Origin: Ruminococcus sp. UBA3286
GTDB lineage: Bacteria > Bacillota > Clostridia > Oscillospirales > Ruminococcaceae
DNA length: 19,488 nucleotides
NCBI GenBank assembly: GCA_002362135.1
Contig: DETO01000072.1
Location: 1 to 19,488, forward strand
Direction: 5' to 3'
Positions within the stretch are counted from its first letter, which is position 1. Each line of letters starts with the position of its first letter. The notes below the pieces were generated by a model that did no database searches, had not been told where the DNA came from, and was given only the letters and a program-made list of their open reading frames with translations. Of this stretch, positions 19,457-19,488 are shown in pieces. The position numbers were made by a program, and so were the translations under genes.

Positions 19457-19488
19457 TGGTGACTCGTACCAGAATCGAACTGGTGTTA
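19457..19488 (-). tRNA. 3' part of a tRNA, cut by the window edge
   Basis: The minus strand shows the T-arm ACCAG-TTCGATT-CTGGT, acceptor strand ACGAGTC, discriminator A and encoded CCA. The anticodon lies outside the window. The implied 5' end GACTCGT would fit tRNA-Lys, but identity is not shown. It ends only four to six bases before the 5S gene. Confidence 0.85.

Overview
The window looks like chromosome from a cellulosome-producing gut or rumen Firmicute close to Ruminococcus flavefaciens. The main evidence is three secreted glycoside hydrolases at the right end, each ending in almost the same dockerin (GDANCDGK...DALVIQQVDAGIYKVSDLP). That is the form I associate with R. flavefaciens-type enzyme dockerins. 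A leucine-rich-repeat protein on the left carries a different dockerin. Promoters are consensus sigma-A (TTGACA-17-TATAAT), base composition is moderate, and ribosome binding sites are AGGAGG-like, all fitting a Firmicute. The species is inferred from recalled protein features, not from a search.

Layout. (1) 1-2535, plus strand: 3' part of a shikimate kinase gene, an amidohydrolase, and a secreted LRR-dockerin protein, tightly packed or overlapping as one operon. (2) 2635-4224: guaB (IMP dehydrogenase) with a perfect promoter and a strong terminator. (3) 4230-5724, minus: two lipoprotein genes of unknown function, with a palindrome over the promoter. (4) 5725-6008: gene-free, with three strong consecutive hairpins. 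(5) 6009-10077, minus: an apparent five-gene operon of three YcxB-like membrane protein paralogues, one unrelated membrane protein, and typA. (6) 10160-10668, minus: tRNA-Pro, tRNA-Thr and tRNA-Tyr. (7) 10744-11993, minus: a small acidic membrane-anchored protein and rsmE. (8) 12126-19177, plus: GH9-dockerin, GH9-CBM-CBM-dockerin and CBM22-GH10-dockerin, each with its own promoter and terminator. (9) 19214-19488, minus: a partial tRNA, 5S rRNA, tRNA-Asn and a terminator.

The three hydrolases appear to be a locally clustered set of cellulosome subunits: two cellulases and one xylanase, all exported by Sec signal peptides. Their nearly identical dockerins suggest they plug into the same cohesin type. 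They are separate transcription units, not an operon, but share a pattern of a 5' UTR stem-loop before the ribosome binding site, and two share nearly the same terminator. The rest is mostly housekeeping (aromatic amino acid synthesis, GMP synthesis, translation/ribosome GTPase, rRNA methylation, tRNAs), interrupted by small envelope proteins of unknown role. I saw no CRISPR array, transposase, integrase or phage gene. The most unusual parts are the YcxB-like paralogue array joined to typA, the phased 11-bp repeats before the second GH9 gene, and the changed catalytic-motif residue in the first GH9.
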